Assembly (NCBI GenBank): GCA_036250225.1
Contig: JAPZLL010000026.1
Span: 186,001 to 250,000 of the forward strand
Direction of reading: 5' to 3'
Source of the DNA: Cercophora sp. LCS_1
Taxonomy: Eukaryota > Ascomycota > Sordariomycetes > Sordariales > Lasiosphaeriaceae
Length of the DNA stretch: 64,000 nucleotides
Shown here: piece by piece, positions 23,123 through 34,230 of the stretch
Layout: each line of letters begins with the position of its first letter
Numbering within the stretch: position 1 is the first letter of the stretch
Made by a program: the position numbers and the translations under genes
The notes under the pieces: generated by a model
What the model saw: the letters and a program-made list of their open reading frames with translations, nothing else
The model's database searches: none
What the model was told of the DNA's origin: nothing

Positions 23123-24196
23123 ATGACAGGCACAACTCACCTCCCACGACCCCTTCCTTCCAAGAGCCAACTGGGGTACAATTTCCCGTCACATCCTGCC
23201 ACACCTCTCGACAAACACATCGATCAAAACATCGGTCGCGAACAAGGCATGAAAATGGATTTCCTCAACGAGCTCGAGTCAATGGCAACGACCCTCTCAA
23301 CCCAATCCGCCGACGAGCCCGACACCCCAACTCTCCACCGCTGGCAAAACCTCTTTTCCTACACGCCATCCGAAGCCCTTACCGCTCTCAAAGCCCACCG
23401 CGCCTCACTCGACCCGTCCCCGGTAACAGACGCCCACTGGGCCCTTGTCCGCACCGAAAAAGAATCCCGAGGCCACGACCGCGAATCCTACGCCCACGCA
23501 TGCATCCTCCTCCGACAGGCCCCTGTCACAACCGGTACCGTATCCAAGCCTACAAGCCCCAAGCCATCCAAATACCTCGTCAAACTCGAAGGCCAACTCT
23601 CCTCCCCCGACACGATCCGGGACATGGCGGGTCTTGATATCTGCCCGCCCGAAAAGAAAGGCCACGACGACGACGGAAACCCCGTCACTTTCTGCATCAT
23701 CGACTCCGTGACGAAAGATACCCTCGCGAGACAGGTTGAAGCGACATTCATCCGGTATTCCATCGCCGGAAAAGATCTCTGCTCTTGGTCCGTGGCGCCC
23801 ATGTTGGGCGTGGATACCACGATGCCGCAGCTTCGAGTTGATAAGGTGGTGCCGATTAGCCCCAAGCAGTTTGAGTATCCGGTTTGGTATTTCTTTTATG
23901 GCACGCTGGGGGATCCCGAGGTGCTGGGGCGGTTGTTTGGGCGGGTTGTGGAGAAGGGGGAGTATCGACAAGCGAAGGTTGTTGGTGGGGGACTGACGAC
24001 CTGGGGTGGGAAGTATAAGGCATTGGTTGATAAGGTTGGGGGTGTTGTTGAGGGTGTGGCTTTTTTGGTGAAGAGCAGGGAGGAGGAGGAGGCGTTGAGG
24101 GTTTACGAGACGGACAGGTATGAGGTTGTCAGGTGTGGGATTTTGGTCGAGGGTGGTGTGGCTATGGGGTTGACCTTTCGGTTTGTTGGGGCTTGA
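23123..24196 (+). CDS. AIG2 / gamma-glutamylcyclotransferase-like protein
   Basis: A single exon of 357 residues. The C-terminal 130 residues hold the AIG2/GGCT-like fold: YPVWYFFYGTLGDPEVLGRL (with the YGTL substrate loop), then LTTWGGKYKALVD, VEGVAFLV and EEALRVYETDRYEVV. The N-terminal 230 residues are not recognised. They contain a basic/serine-rich start and a middle part (YLVKLEGQLSS, NPVTFCIIDS) that may be a second small domain. The family fold binds gamma-glutamyl or related amides, but many fungal AIG2-like proteins have unknown reactions. Met43 or Met45 could be alternative starts. It lies downstream of the P450 on the same strand and converges with the ankyrin gene 174 bp away. 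Confidence 0.8.
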   Translation: MTGTTHLPRPLPSKSQLGYNFPSHPATPLDKHIDQNIGREQGMKMDFLNELESMATTLSTQSADEPDTPTLHRWQNLFSYTPSEALTALKAHRASLDPSPVTDAHWALVRTEKESRGHDRESYAHACILLRQAPVTTGTVSKPTSPKPSKYLVKLEGQLSSPDTIRDMAGLDICPPEKKGHDDDGNPVTFCIIDSVTKDTLARQVEATFIRYSIAGKDLCSWSVAPMLGVDTTMPQLRVDKVVPISPKQFEYPVWYFFYGTLGDPEVLGRLFGRVVEKGEYRQAKVVGGGLTTWGGKYKALVDKVGGVVEGVAFLVKSREEEEALRVYETDRYEVVRCGILVEGGVAMGLTFRFVGA

Positions 24197-24370
24197 GAGG
24201 CCTGGGTCATAATGGTTGCGCACTAAGGTATCCAGCACCAGCAGCGTGGAAAGACGAAAGGCATCGCTCAAACAAACACAAGACGCAGGGCTAGACTAAG
24301 TAGATGCAGAGATATTGAGCTTGTAAATACCAAGGCCCAGACATGATGCGAGCGTCAAGGGTGTCCCCGG

Positions 24371-27300
24371 TTATCCAAGCATTGGGTGATCGAAATCATC
24401 TTCAAGAAACTCTTCGTTGATAAAGTCCTCCAGACGCGCGTCCTCCTCGTCGCCCCCGACTACCAAGCCAGTAGAAACGAGAGCTTCCAATCGTGAGATA
24501 TCGGTACCACTCCCCAGGCTGCCATCCACCTCTGAAATCATTTCTCTTCCTTGTAGAGTGTTTGTCGGGCTGTTGCCGCCGCCTTCCAAGCCATCTGTGT
24601 GGCTGTCGGTCTCATGTTCACAACCAACATCAACCATGTTCGTGTCCTCTTGTCCTGCCTCGTAGTCCGCGCTGCTTTCCCCCTCACCGGCCAAAGACCC
24701 CTCGTTTTCACAAAAGCGATCTTCATCGCCACCGCCCTCATCCCATTCTCCCCCATCTTCCTCTTCGCCCCCTTCATCCTCGTCGTCATCATTACTTTCT
24801 TCGTCATCATCATCCTCACCATCAAGGTTCAATAGGGAAGTGTAATGTTCCATCAAATCGTGATCTTCGCCAGCCCCATCGCGGTAATCTTTCAACATCT
24901 GTGCAACCACCGCGTGACCTTCTCGCTGAGCGAAAATGACGGCTCGGATGTAATGTACGCGGCCACTCCCGGTTGTGTCTACACCACAGCGAAGAAGGTA
25001 GTGAACCATGTCAGTTCTTCCGTGCTCAGCCGCTCCTTCTAGTGCCGTTCGGCCGCGTCTCGGTGCTCCAGGAGCGTCGACATCAGCTTGCCGATCAATT
25101 AATAATCTAGCTATACCAATGTAGCCTTGGATGGCAGCACACTGTAAAGCAGTAGCCCCCGCATTAGGTGCCGGTTCCTCATTGACGTCTATGCCGGCTT
25201 CAAGGAGATGGTTGATGATATCCAGCTTCCCATTTTGGACCGCCATCTGAAACGGCGTGCGGGCCATTTGGTCATATATACTGAAGACACCGGCTGGGAT
25301 TACTGTTGGAAACCCGGCAGCTAACAACAGCTTGAACATGTCGACATCATTCCGTTCTATCGAGTTATTTAGCGTCATGTGGAAGAACGAACGGGACCTA
25401 AAGTCGCATTCCTCGGCCCTGTAACCTCTCTGAAGGAGTGTTTTTGCCACCTCGTGCGCGCCACTTTCCAGTGATATCGTGTACCACGTGAGCCAATCTG
25501 GCTCGAAGCCGTTGTCAAGGAGATACAAGAATGAATCCAAATTTCCCCCTCTAACCGAGTAAGTTAACGGAGAGCTTGGAAATGAGGATTCGCCATGGTC
25601 GTCCGTGTGCCAAAACGGGATTTCGAGATACTCAAGGTCGTGGAATTTGAAATAGCGGCGCTTCAGTCCTGGGATAATGGAGTACCAGATTGGTGGCAGG
25701 CAGGCAGAGCGATGCCTAAAAACCGAAATGAGAAGCCGTAAAGTGCCTGCGTCACTGGGCTTCAGAGCTGCCAAGCCGATTGCAGTCGACTCTAATAGTC
25801 TCGACGGCCCACGAAGCACCGTCCCGTCCCTTGGACCAAGTAAACTCCGGATTACCTGCTCATTGCAGCCTGCCACAATGGCGCCACAGAGCAGTTCGGG
25901 GTCATAATCCCAGCTTTGCTGCTTGGGCAGGGCTTCGCTAATAAGGCTTTCGTCCTTCACGAACATGGCAACTCTTAGAAATCTTGACCATGTCCCTTGT
26001 GTGCCAGGCTCGACCGACAAATGCTCCAAGAGGATCCCCAAAAGTTGTCGAAGCCTCTCCCGAATGTTCACGTATCGACCTGCAGAGAACTGAGAGTAGA
26101 AACGGAGACTTTCTCCCATGATCCTGAGAATCTCACTGAGTGATCCAGTCATCGTGAGATCGTTGTTGACCTCTCTTTCTCTCCCCTGGCTAGATACTGC
26201 ACTCAGCAACGCGGTGAACACTCTCCGATCAGCCATGACCAGTGCAGCGACCGTGAAGTCCCCCAAGGTGACTCTTGCGCCCCGCGAGACTAGTGTTTCC
26301 ACGCATTCGATACTGTCAAATGCCACTGATAGCCTTAAAGGCGTGACACCTCCGCGACATACAGCGTGGGCCACAATTCGATACATGGCCTTTCCGTATT
26401 CCAGCAGTTGCTGGCTAAGCTGGATCTCACTGATCGGAGCATGTTCGTTGTAGTCGGCGCCACGGGTGAGCAAGAGATCGAGGGTATCCTTGCGTCCGAA
26501 GGCGCATGCGAAGAAGAGGGGGGGCAAACGAGGGTACGGGGGACTGATAGGATGGCCAAGTTGGAGAAGCACTTCACAAGTTTTGGTGTGGCCTTTTCCA
26601 GCAGCCGCCTCAAGTGGGGTGGTACGACTTCCGGTCGGATCCACGACAGCTGTCCGGCCGAGGCGGGCCATATGTTCAATGACAAGGTAATTTCCAGCCC
26701 TGGCCGCTGCTAGAAATGCGTCTTCCGTGACCCAGACTCGCGGCAAAGGTGGCGAAGCTTGCAAGTCAAACCAATCGAGCATACGCTGGACGTCTTTGAC
26801 GAGATCAAGTGCTTTCCTGTTTCGGGCCAAGTCGCTCAGGAGTCCTCTCCCATGAAATCCCGCTGCCTGTGTCATGGGCGTGGACCGATGTTTCGCGCCG
26901 GTGGCTAGCGTGGCTACGAGCTGCAGGTCCTCGAGTTGGAGCAAGCTGAAAACCTTCCGCAAGAGGGCAGGATCGCCAAACCCTACAACCAAATTAAAGA
27001 AAGGGGTCCTTTCATGTTCGGTTAGGAAGTTAACCTGGATGGTTGGGGAACCGAGAAGAACCCAAGCCGCTTCAAGGCATTTCTCCGCTGGGAGTAGATC
27101 CCAAGCCGCTTCAAGGAATTTCTCCGCTGGGAGTAGATCCTGGCTGAACCAGTCGTAACCAAGCAATGCAAGCTCAAGGGGCCGTTCGGAGCGATTGACG
27201 AAGCCCGGTGCGAATGGCACCAAGTTTGGGTCGGCCCCGTGGCCCAGCAGAATCAACAGTATGTCAGTCCTTCCACCTAAGATGGAGAGCTGAACCGCCG

Positions 27301-28552
27301 TCCTGTAATGCCCCAAAAAGCTGAGCAGGACATCCGGACTTTGTCCGCGATCAAGTAACCACTTGAGTAGCTCAAAAGCAAAGCCCTCTTTGTGCCTAAC
27401 AGCCCGGGTTGCGGCGACTTGGAATAACTTTTCCAAGAATGCCCGAACAGTGACAGAGTGTATCGTCGGAATCTCAACTTTATCCATCAAGTCCATCACA
27501 CCAAGCTGTTGGACCAGTTCCATGATCGCCCCCCATCCGCGGTCGCCGATTGGCAATGCGCTATTCGAGACGTGGTAGATTATTATGAGTAGTAAGTGTT
27601 GCAGGGCTTCGTGGATACTGTTCCCAGCAAACACAGCGGCGCGGTATAGGTGCTGTTCGTAGAGTCCTGGCATCGTGATACCCATGGAAGCCGCGAGTTG
27701 TGACACGCTTTGACAGAAACCTGACTTGCTACCACCCACAGCCGGTAACAGGGATGATAGATACCTCGGAAGCTCTGACGCAGAGCCGAAAGCCTTGACG
27801 GCTCTGCTGTCAGGGGGGATGTTAAGTTGAAACCCTTCAGCAGACACAGGTAATTAGAAATCGATCTTTAGTGTTGAGGACATAACCCTTACGTGGGACA
27901 ATAGTGGTCTGGAATTCCATCCAGGGCAGTGTACTTGGCCAAGTCTCGAATTCGACCTCAATTGGAGGAGGGGTGCAGACGATAAGCTCCGAACCGCATT
28001 GGGAGCCAGGGATCAGGGCTAAAACAACAGGTGTTCAGCGTGAGCAATACCCTGGAGGAAGCCGACGAAAAGAAAGTACTGACATGAAGACTTTTCACCG
28101 CTGTATCTGCCTAATTCCCTCCCAATTCTCATGGGGTCTACACGGCTTCTAGAAAATATAACCTCGGTTCGGACTTTGCCAGCTTCCGCACGACGTTCAT
28201 AGATTCGACCCATCTCAAGCCAACATTCTTTGCTGATTTTGCGTTGGGCCCCCCAAGTCTTGAGTTTATGTTCCAATTGCGACTTACTGGATGTTGAAGT
28301 TAGTCCAACAAAGGCTCCCGACCGTCTCGACGCGCCAGGCTTGAGAAAGTAAACTCACGTAGTCGAGTACAACCCCATATCATACCTCACTATGGCCAAG
28401 ATCTCATCCACCGACCGCTTCTCGTGTATGAAGAGCCTCCAGATTCTTTCTTTCTGGGCCAACCACTGAGGGTCAGAGGCTTCTGACAGGCGTTGGGCCC
28501 GAGGTCGCATCTGGCTGGAGCTTGCGCCTCCATTGATCACCGCGTCGCTCAT
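24371..28552 (-). CDS. Large Clr5-domain ankyrin-repeat protein with acidic C-terminus
   Basis: Exons 28552-28359, 28286-28084, 28018-27893 and 27834-24371; phases add up to 1,328 residues. The first two exons encode a Clr5 domain: WLAQKERIWRLFIHEKRSVDEI and, after the splice, SQLEHKLKTWGAQRK. A helical region of roughly 250 residues follows, then scattered degenerate ankyrin repeats (for example TPLEAAAGKGHTKTCEVLLQ) and three well-kept repeats near the C-terminus (TPFQMAVQNGKLDIINHLLE, TALQCAAIQGYIGIARLLI, TALEGAAEHGRTDMVHYLL). The tail is strongly acidic with a DDDDEE/DDDEDEGGEEED stretch. Clr5-ankyrin proteins are expanded in Pezizomycotina and are suspected of roles in recognition or signalling, unproven here. 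It contains a 39-bp internal duplication. Confidence 0.85.
27062..27139. repeat. In-frame 39-bp tandem duplication inside the Clr5-ankyrin gene
   Basis: Two adjacent 39-bp copies, 27062-27100 and 27101-27139, differ at one base. They add a second copy of a 13-residue segment (LLPAEK-F/C-LEAAW) without changing frame. The near identity points to a recent event. Confidence 0.95.
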
Positions 28553-29077
28553 TGCAAAAGGACCGCTGCGGCAGAGGCCTGTCCAGACTGGATCTGAAGT
28601 TGATGTGGAGAGTGGAAAGTGTTTGGACGAGAAACAGGCAGCACTGCTGCGATGGCACGGCACTTTAAGGGAGACCTAGCAGCCGAAAGTGAGGCGACAA
28701 CTGACCAACGAAAGGGACGAGAGGTGCAGCTGGGCTGCGCCAATCAACAAAACCTCTTGAGTGGGGCACCATCCATCAATGAAGCAGGGTTACACCTCTC
28801 CAGACCAATCCACGAGAGGAACAGAACCGGAGGAGTGGGGCATGAACTGGCCGCCGCAGAGGACCCCCAAATCAGACCTCAGACCAGGGCGAGGAAATCT
28901 GACCAGTGAGGATGGGTGATTTCCGTCGTGCATTGTCGCGCCCCCATGGATGCTTTGCTGCTGCTGGACTTTCCAGACATCACCCATCTTTCAAAAAAGC
29001 CAATGCTGCTTCTCTTGGTCCCTCTTCCAGTACGATACCTGCCCGCGAAACACGCCGACCGTGTGCATCGAGCCAGG
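28553..29077. other. Divergent intergenic region
   Basis: Upstream region shared by the Clr5-ankyrin gene (minus) and the possible small membrane-protein gene (plus). No other signal was recognised. Confidence 0.45.
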
Positions 29078-29417
29078 ATGGACATGACGCTCGAAGCCCT
29101 CATCGCCTTGCTTGCCCTGCTCACCGGCTTGCCCCCAGTCATTCTCATCTTCCGAAACTATGTTCGCCGTAGACGCCAAGGAGGACGAGCTCCAGGTACC
29201 TACCTAGGCATTATGACAATTTTCACCCTGCACCTCTTCTAACGGCGCCTCTCTTTCAGGGTTCCTTCCGTATCCGAGGGACTTGAGTCTGTCTGCGGCA
29301 AACCAGACTCTGTGGCCGACGGCATCCCACTCGTCTCATACGTCAAGGTCACCAAGCCGACGGATCATCGGAGCTTCATTCAATGTTGTCTTGGAGGAGA
29401 GGGTACTGCATCCGTAG
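29078..29417 (+). CDS. Possible small single-pass membrane protein
   Basis: Two exons, 29078-29195 and 29260-29417, with a GTACCT donor, a TCTAAC branch-like site and a TTTCAG acceptor; 91 residues in phase. The N-terminus (MDMTLEALIALLALLTGLP) continues into a hydrophobic helix (PPVILIF) stopped by RNYVRRRR, giving one membrane segment and a basic cytosolic tail rich in Ser and Arg. No family was recognised. The case rests on the hydrophobic/basic pattern and a clean splice that extends the frame past a stop inside the intron. It could be a chance arrangement. Its start faces the Clr5-ankyrin gene promoter. Confidence 0.45.
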
Positions 29418-29879
29418 ATCTATACCGGAGCATCCGAAGGCTCAGGACATCAAAAAGGGGGTTTCATGTGTAGACCAAGTCGCATTGATAGAGCACCATG
29501 AGGTTAGGTAGCCTCTCCTTTCAATCTCAAGATCAGGTTTGCATCAGAGAACTAAAAGCGCTCCTTCTTCTGTCCCTTCCCTTCCCGCCCTTTTTTCTCT
29601 TATTTACCCTCCTTCTCTGCTCTCTCGTCATTCCCCAACTGTCCTCTTCAGGCTCCTCAGCTAGCGTGGCTAGTGAGTCACTTGCAATCGAACTTGCCAC
29701 CGAGACGGGACGAGAACCAATTGGCTTCGCTGGAGCAATAAGCCAGCTTTTTGGTGTTGCAGGGGTGCGGCATGCATGCATGAGTGACAATTCAACCATT
29801 GTCCATTCTCCATTGTCATTGACACATCAACTTATGTACATACGCCCGCTCATCTCTGTCATCCATCACCAAGCACCGT
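29418..29879. other. Short intergenic region
   Basis: Between the small protein gene and the xylanase 3' end. It contains a pyrimidine-rich stretch (29565-29640) and no gene. Confidence 0.5.
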
Positions 29880-30602
29880 TTAAGAAGCCTCCCGAACCTC
29901 AATCTCAGCTGAACCGGAGCTCTGGTATCCCTCGCTCGCCATGATCATGTAATTCCAGGTTCCGAGCTTGAGGTTGCCCTGCTTGGACCACTCGTCAAAG
30001 TGCTTCTTGGTGTCAATGGTGCCGCCGACGCGCTTGACGCGACGGACGGACCAGTACTGGTCAAAGCTGGAGGTTCCCTGGATGGATGGCTGGTTGGTGC
30101 GGCGGGTCTTGTAGATGTCGTAGACACCGCCGTCGTCCTCGATGGTGCCGAGCTTCGAGGTGCCCGACGAGGGGTTGTACGTGCCGTAGGCCTCGACGAT
30201 GTAGTACTCGACGAGGGGGCTGGTAGTCCAGCCGTAAAGGGCGAGATCTTCCCCTGCGTCAGCACGGCTAGAGTAAAAGGGGGGGGGAAAGGGAGATGGC
30301 TTACAGCTGTTGACCTTGTAGTTGTCCCAGGTGCCGTTGTAGGCAACCTTGCGCGGCGGGCCGGGGTTCCAGCCCTTGCCGCCAACCCAGTTGTTGACGT
30401 TGTTCCACTTGACGTTGTACGACCCGCGAGCGCCGTTGTTGTAGTCGACAGATCCACGGCCGTCAGTCCAGTACGAGTAGAAGAAGCCGTTGTGGGTGCC
30501 CGTGCCGGGCTGGATGCCGCGCTTGAGCATCTCGAGCGGGCTGGCCGTCACGGATGTGGCGGCGGCGGCGAGGGCCGTGACGAGTACGGTGAAGGAAACC
30601 AT
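29880..30602 (-). CDS. GH11 endo-1,4-beta-xylanase, secreted
   Basis: Exons 30602-30305 and 30253-29880; 223 residues. A signal peptide (VLVTALAAAATSVTA) and a short pro-segment ending in the dibasic LKRG precede the jelly-roll domain. Family marks are GFFYSYWTDG, the strand SYNVKWNNVNNWVGGKGWNPG, the nucleophile Glu115 in PLVEYYIVEAYG, YDIYKTRRTNQPSIQGT, and the acid/base Glu207 in MASEGYQSSGSAEI. The length is typical for a catalytic domain alone; there is no carbohydrate-binding module. The enzyme cuts internal beta-1,4 bonds of xylan outside the cell. Two potential control sites, a TATA box and a CreA/CRE1-type SYGGRG match, lie just upstream, consistent with the carbon-source control known for the family. 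Confidence 0.96.
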   Translation of the reverse strand: MVSFTVLVTALAAAATSVTASPLEMLKRGIQPGTGTHNGFFYSYWTDGRGSVDYNNGARGSYNVKWNNVNNWVGGKGWNPGPPRKVAYNGTWDNYKVNSCKPSPFPPPFYSSRADAGEDLALYGWTTSPLVEYYIVEAYGTYNPSSGTSKLGTIEDDGGVYDIYKTRRTNQPSIQGTSSFDQYWSVRRVKRVGGTIDTKKHFDEWSKQGNLKLGTWNYMIMASEGYQSSGSAEIEVREAS

Positions 30603-32693
30603 TGTCGATGATTGTCTTGGTGAGTCGACGACGAGCGGATGATCTGAAAAAGATTCTGCCCCCAGGAGAACGATATTTATCCAGACCTTTATACCAGTCG
30701 TGGGCCGAGCCCAGCAGTCCGGTCTGAGGGCCCACTTCCAGCCTGTCCTACGTAACGCTGGCTACCGGATCGGGTGCCGGCTGTGCGCTGATAGGGTCGA
30801 TTCGCTGTGGATCGGCTCCCCGCACGCGCCGGCACTCACTGGACAATACCCGCGTAAGGTCCCAAGAAAAACCATGATTAACGCCTTGTTTACCCCAGAA
30901 TTGACCAACGCACGCGCGGAAGAGCAACGTGGGCATGCTTTTTTCCCAAAGGCGCCAAGATATGTCGGTATTTAATCCCCGTTTTCTCCGAAATCATTGC
31001 GCAGACCTAAGCCGGCAAAATGCCATTCCCCGACATCACTGGAGCGGAAGCGGCCTCTCCCCGGTCAACTTTGCTGAACCATGGCCGACGTTTGAGCTTG
31101 ATCCTGTTCTCCGCGGCCTGTCACGAGAGGGGTTGGCGCCCTGGTCAGGTTGGTGTGTTGCATTGCTCCATCTGGTGTTTTCATCAGCAACAACAACCCG
31201 TGTGCACCTGATGCCAAACCCACCAACAAATGAAGATATTCCATCAGCCTTGGTGAAAATTGGCGATATTGGGGACTGATCATGTGTGCGGGGTACAGCG
31301 CAGACGAGATGGAGAACACACCACTTGCTGTGCCTCCAACGATCGGCGTTTCGGGTTGACGATCTTTCGGCTGAACATGCCTGAAAGCCGGGACCCTCAC
31401 TCAACCCGGGAACCAGGCGTCGCCAGTTCGCGCATCGTACGGAAGGACGGATCCCTAGCATGTGATGGAATTTGTCGCCTGTGCCTGAAAATCATGTCTG
31501 ACAGGCCATAACCCCTCACGAGAGGTTTGTCAGTGAATTGGAGTCGCGACCCGCACCTCAAACTGGTCCCGGGAAACGGAAATGAGAGAATATCAAGCCC
31601 TAAAGTGATTCCTGTTTTCCTGCATTCGGTCTGCAGACACATTCATATGGAATGCCACTACTTTTGTCGCTGGAAAGGCGGAAGCCTCCCCCCAAGAACC
31701 CGGTCACGACCTTTTCTTCGTGCGGCTATCAAGCTCAAATACTGGCATATCCACCTGGTTCCATCATCGCTTCCGCTCCAATGACGGTTTGTAAACTTTG
31801 TCATGGGCATTTTGTGTTGTTGTTGTTGCCGCTGATGAGTCTCTGTCTGTCCATCCATGACGCATTGTGGTTCGCAATCCACATGCAACCGACGCGACGT
31901 TACTTCGGAATCAACGCTCGTCCTCTCCGCATCCACCAAACACGAAGACCAAGTGAGATGGCGAACGTCGCTTGTAAGCGAGTCATCCCGCTGGAGGGTG
32001 TAGTTCCGGGTTGCGTCGTGTCAATCGAGAGTTGGCCGTCGGGGCAACTTTGCTCCCCTTTGGGCGGCATCCGCTGTTTCAGTTTATACCCATTTGACTG
32101 AGGAGCTCTGTTCACCAGAAGACCTGTCGTCGCTCTAAGCAATGTCGAGCTCACAACCCGACAGCAGTGGTGATTAGGACGCTGATGCAAACCATGATCT
32201 GAGCTCACAAGCGCATCGAATCATCTGATATATATGCCAAGCCCCGGCGGCAAGCAAGGCAGACCGGCATAACAGAACATGGGACTGTCTTCCACGCGTC
32301 GCCCCCATCTGCGCCATTTCCTGGAGCCGCATGCAGACTTTTGCCAGAAGCAAAAAATCCCACTTGACGGCAGCGCGCCTGGTCCTTGCTTATCCACCCA
32401 GCCATTTAGCCAAATGTCGATGCCGCGTTGGGCGGCGCTGAATTACCGGATGCCCCAGATTTTCGGCTCTCGGATGTGGCCGCCCTCACCTTTATCCCAC
32501 ACGGCACGGAAAAGTGGCGGTCTGGGGTAAAGGCACCTTCCAGATGCAGTGTGTGGGGAGATCGGTGGCGGTTTGCACCGGCTTGCGTCAAATGAAGCAA
32601 CTTTTGCGAGAGGGTCGAATGTTCAGGACAAAGGGTTTGGATTCAGGGGTAACTGTTGCCCAGCAACCATCGAAATACTTCAAACCTTGTCCC
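30603..32693. other. Intergenic region, no gene supported
   Basis: About 2.1 kb between the xylanase promoter and the 3' end of the broken beta-lactamase-like gene. Frames up to 149 residues show no motif. Confidence 0.45.
30660..30693 (-). promoter_or_regulatory. Xylanase promoter elements: TATA box and CreA-like site
   Basis: TATAAAG on the minus strand at 30693-30687, about 85 bp before the start codon, and CTGGGG at 30665-30660 matching the SYGGRG consensus of the carbon repressor CreA/CRE1. The short consensus occurs often by chance. No clear GGCTAA xylanase-activator site was seen within 300 bp. Confidence 0.35.
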
Positions 32694-34230
32694 TCAACAA
32701 CATCCTCGCCCTGGTTCTTTTTTCAACAGCTCCCCACAAACAGCCTTTTCCAACTCATCATACAGCTCTACGACTGCCCGATCACCCTGTGGCAAGACGC
32801 TGACGAACAACGTCGCCGCAATCTCTGTCTCACGGTCAATCCACTGCCGCGGTCAGCACCATCCTCTGCCAGGCCCCACTCTCAGGAATTCTCAGAGATT
32901 CTCAGTGAGTCTCAGGGATTATCGGGGGTACTCGGAAACTCCCAGTGGCTCCCAAAAATTCCCGAGCATCCTCGGGAACTCGCACAGGTTCTCGGGGATT
33001 TTCAGGACACAAGAAAAACAAGAACTCACCCAATGCCCATTCGCCATCCCCTGCCACACCATGCTCCCACCCCTCCTCTCTCCTTCCGCATCCGCCAGAT
33101 TCACCACCCCACCAATTCCATGATCCAATTCCATCCCGCGTGGAAACTCGGGCACCATAACGTCGCGAAACATGTCCGTAATCGCCATCAACATACCTCT
33201 CTGCACCTCACTCAGCTGCGGTCTAAACATCTCCTCCGCCGTTTCCCGTCCCGACACCTTCCCCTCGCCATGCAAAGACTTCAACAAAACCTGTAATATG
33301 GCGGCGTGATCAACAGCGCTCATGTATTGCGCAACCCGCTCCCGAGACTCAATAGCTCTGGCTCTTTCGGCACGGGAGTTGGCACGAGGCTTAACGTCCC
33401 GTCGGGGTTGCGCATCGTGCATCCTGCGCTGGTGGCATCAGGGGGGGGGGGGATGGATGAAAATGAAGTGCTGTTTAGATGGAGTGGTTTGAAGACTGCA
33501 TCAGACATGTAGTCCTGCAGGGATTGAGACGTGATGCGCTCGATGGCGACGCCGGCGAACTCGGTGCCGCCGCCGTAGTACCACCCCTCCCCCGGTGGGA
33601 ATTTGAGAGGGACGGACCACCCCTCGAGGGTGTAGAAGAGACAGGCTGTTGTGCGGCCGATGGAGCGGGACCATTTTTGGAGGTCGGGGTCGGCTATGTC
33701 GGCGCCGACGCCTAGGGCGTGGGTTAGGAGGTGGTTTTTATTCATTAGGTTAGTTTCGGCGCATGAGCGCTATGCTGAGAGATGAGCAGGGAAAGGGATG
33801 GGAGAGGGCATGGTACCGGAGTGTAATGGGACGGGTGTTGTCTTCCAGAATCGGTTTGTCGTCGGCGTCGAAACCTTTGAGGATTTGCAGCGCACTGAGC
33901 TCTGGGACGATGGGCCGGATGTCGGTGTCTAGAGAGACAACGCCTCTCTCGGCAAGAGCCATAGAGTCGGTTATGGGGACGTCCTTGGACATGGAAGCCA
34001 CCCAAGTCCAGGTTTGAGGTGTGAAGGGTGGAGATGTGATGTCGAGTGAAGTTCTGCCAGAAGAGCCTTGGTAGAGGATTTCTGAACATGTCAGCCAGCG
34101 GAGGTCAGATGAGGGAGAAAAGATGGATACCTTCTTTGTTGCAGATGATAAAAGCGGTTCCAGGGAGTTTATTGATTGTGTCTTGGCCAGAGACAGTGTG
34201 CTTAGCAAGGATTTGGTCGAGTTTCTCCAT
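32694..34230 (-). pseudogene. Broken beta-lactamase-like (class C / LovD-type) serine hydrolase gene
   Basis: Exons 34230-34131 and 34081-33817, then a block 33736 to 33030 and a last exon 32843-32694, are recognisable. The serine/lysine motif SMSK (Ser63, Lys66), the HLLTHALGVGAD block, GEGWYYGGGTEFAGV, MANGHW and the C-terminal WIDRETEIAATLFV-LPQGD block place it in the class C beta-lactamase/transesterase family. Two lesions were found. After the GTACCA donor at 33816 the expected junction before HLLTHA has AA (33738-33737) where an AG acceptor is needed, so read-through ends at a stop. Near 33321 the frame slips between GSGLRNT and SAVDHAAIL. The last intron (33029-32844) is unusually long and filled with a decamer repeat. 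Working copies hydrolyse or transfer acyl esters. Loss of function is inferred. Confidence 0.75.
32881..33010. repeat. Degenerate 10-bp minisatellite, about 13 units
   Basis: Consecutive 10-bp units start with ctcag/ctcgg/cccag and end with two or three purines followed by tt/ct. The register is kept without slips across 130 bp while individual units differ by 1-5 bases. It lies entirely within the last intron of the beta-lactamase-like pseudogene. Confidence 0.9.

Noticed and set aside
32881..33010. Regular repeats considered as a CRISPR array
   Set aside because: Units are contiguous 10-mers without spacers, in a eukaryotic intron.
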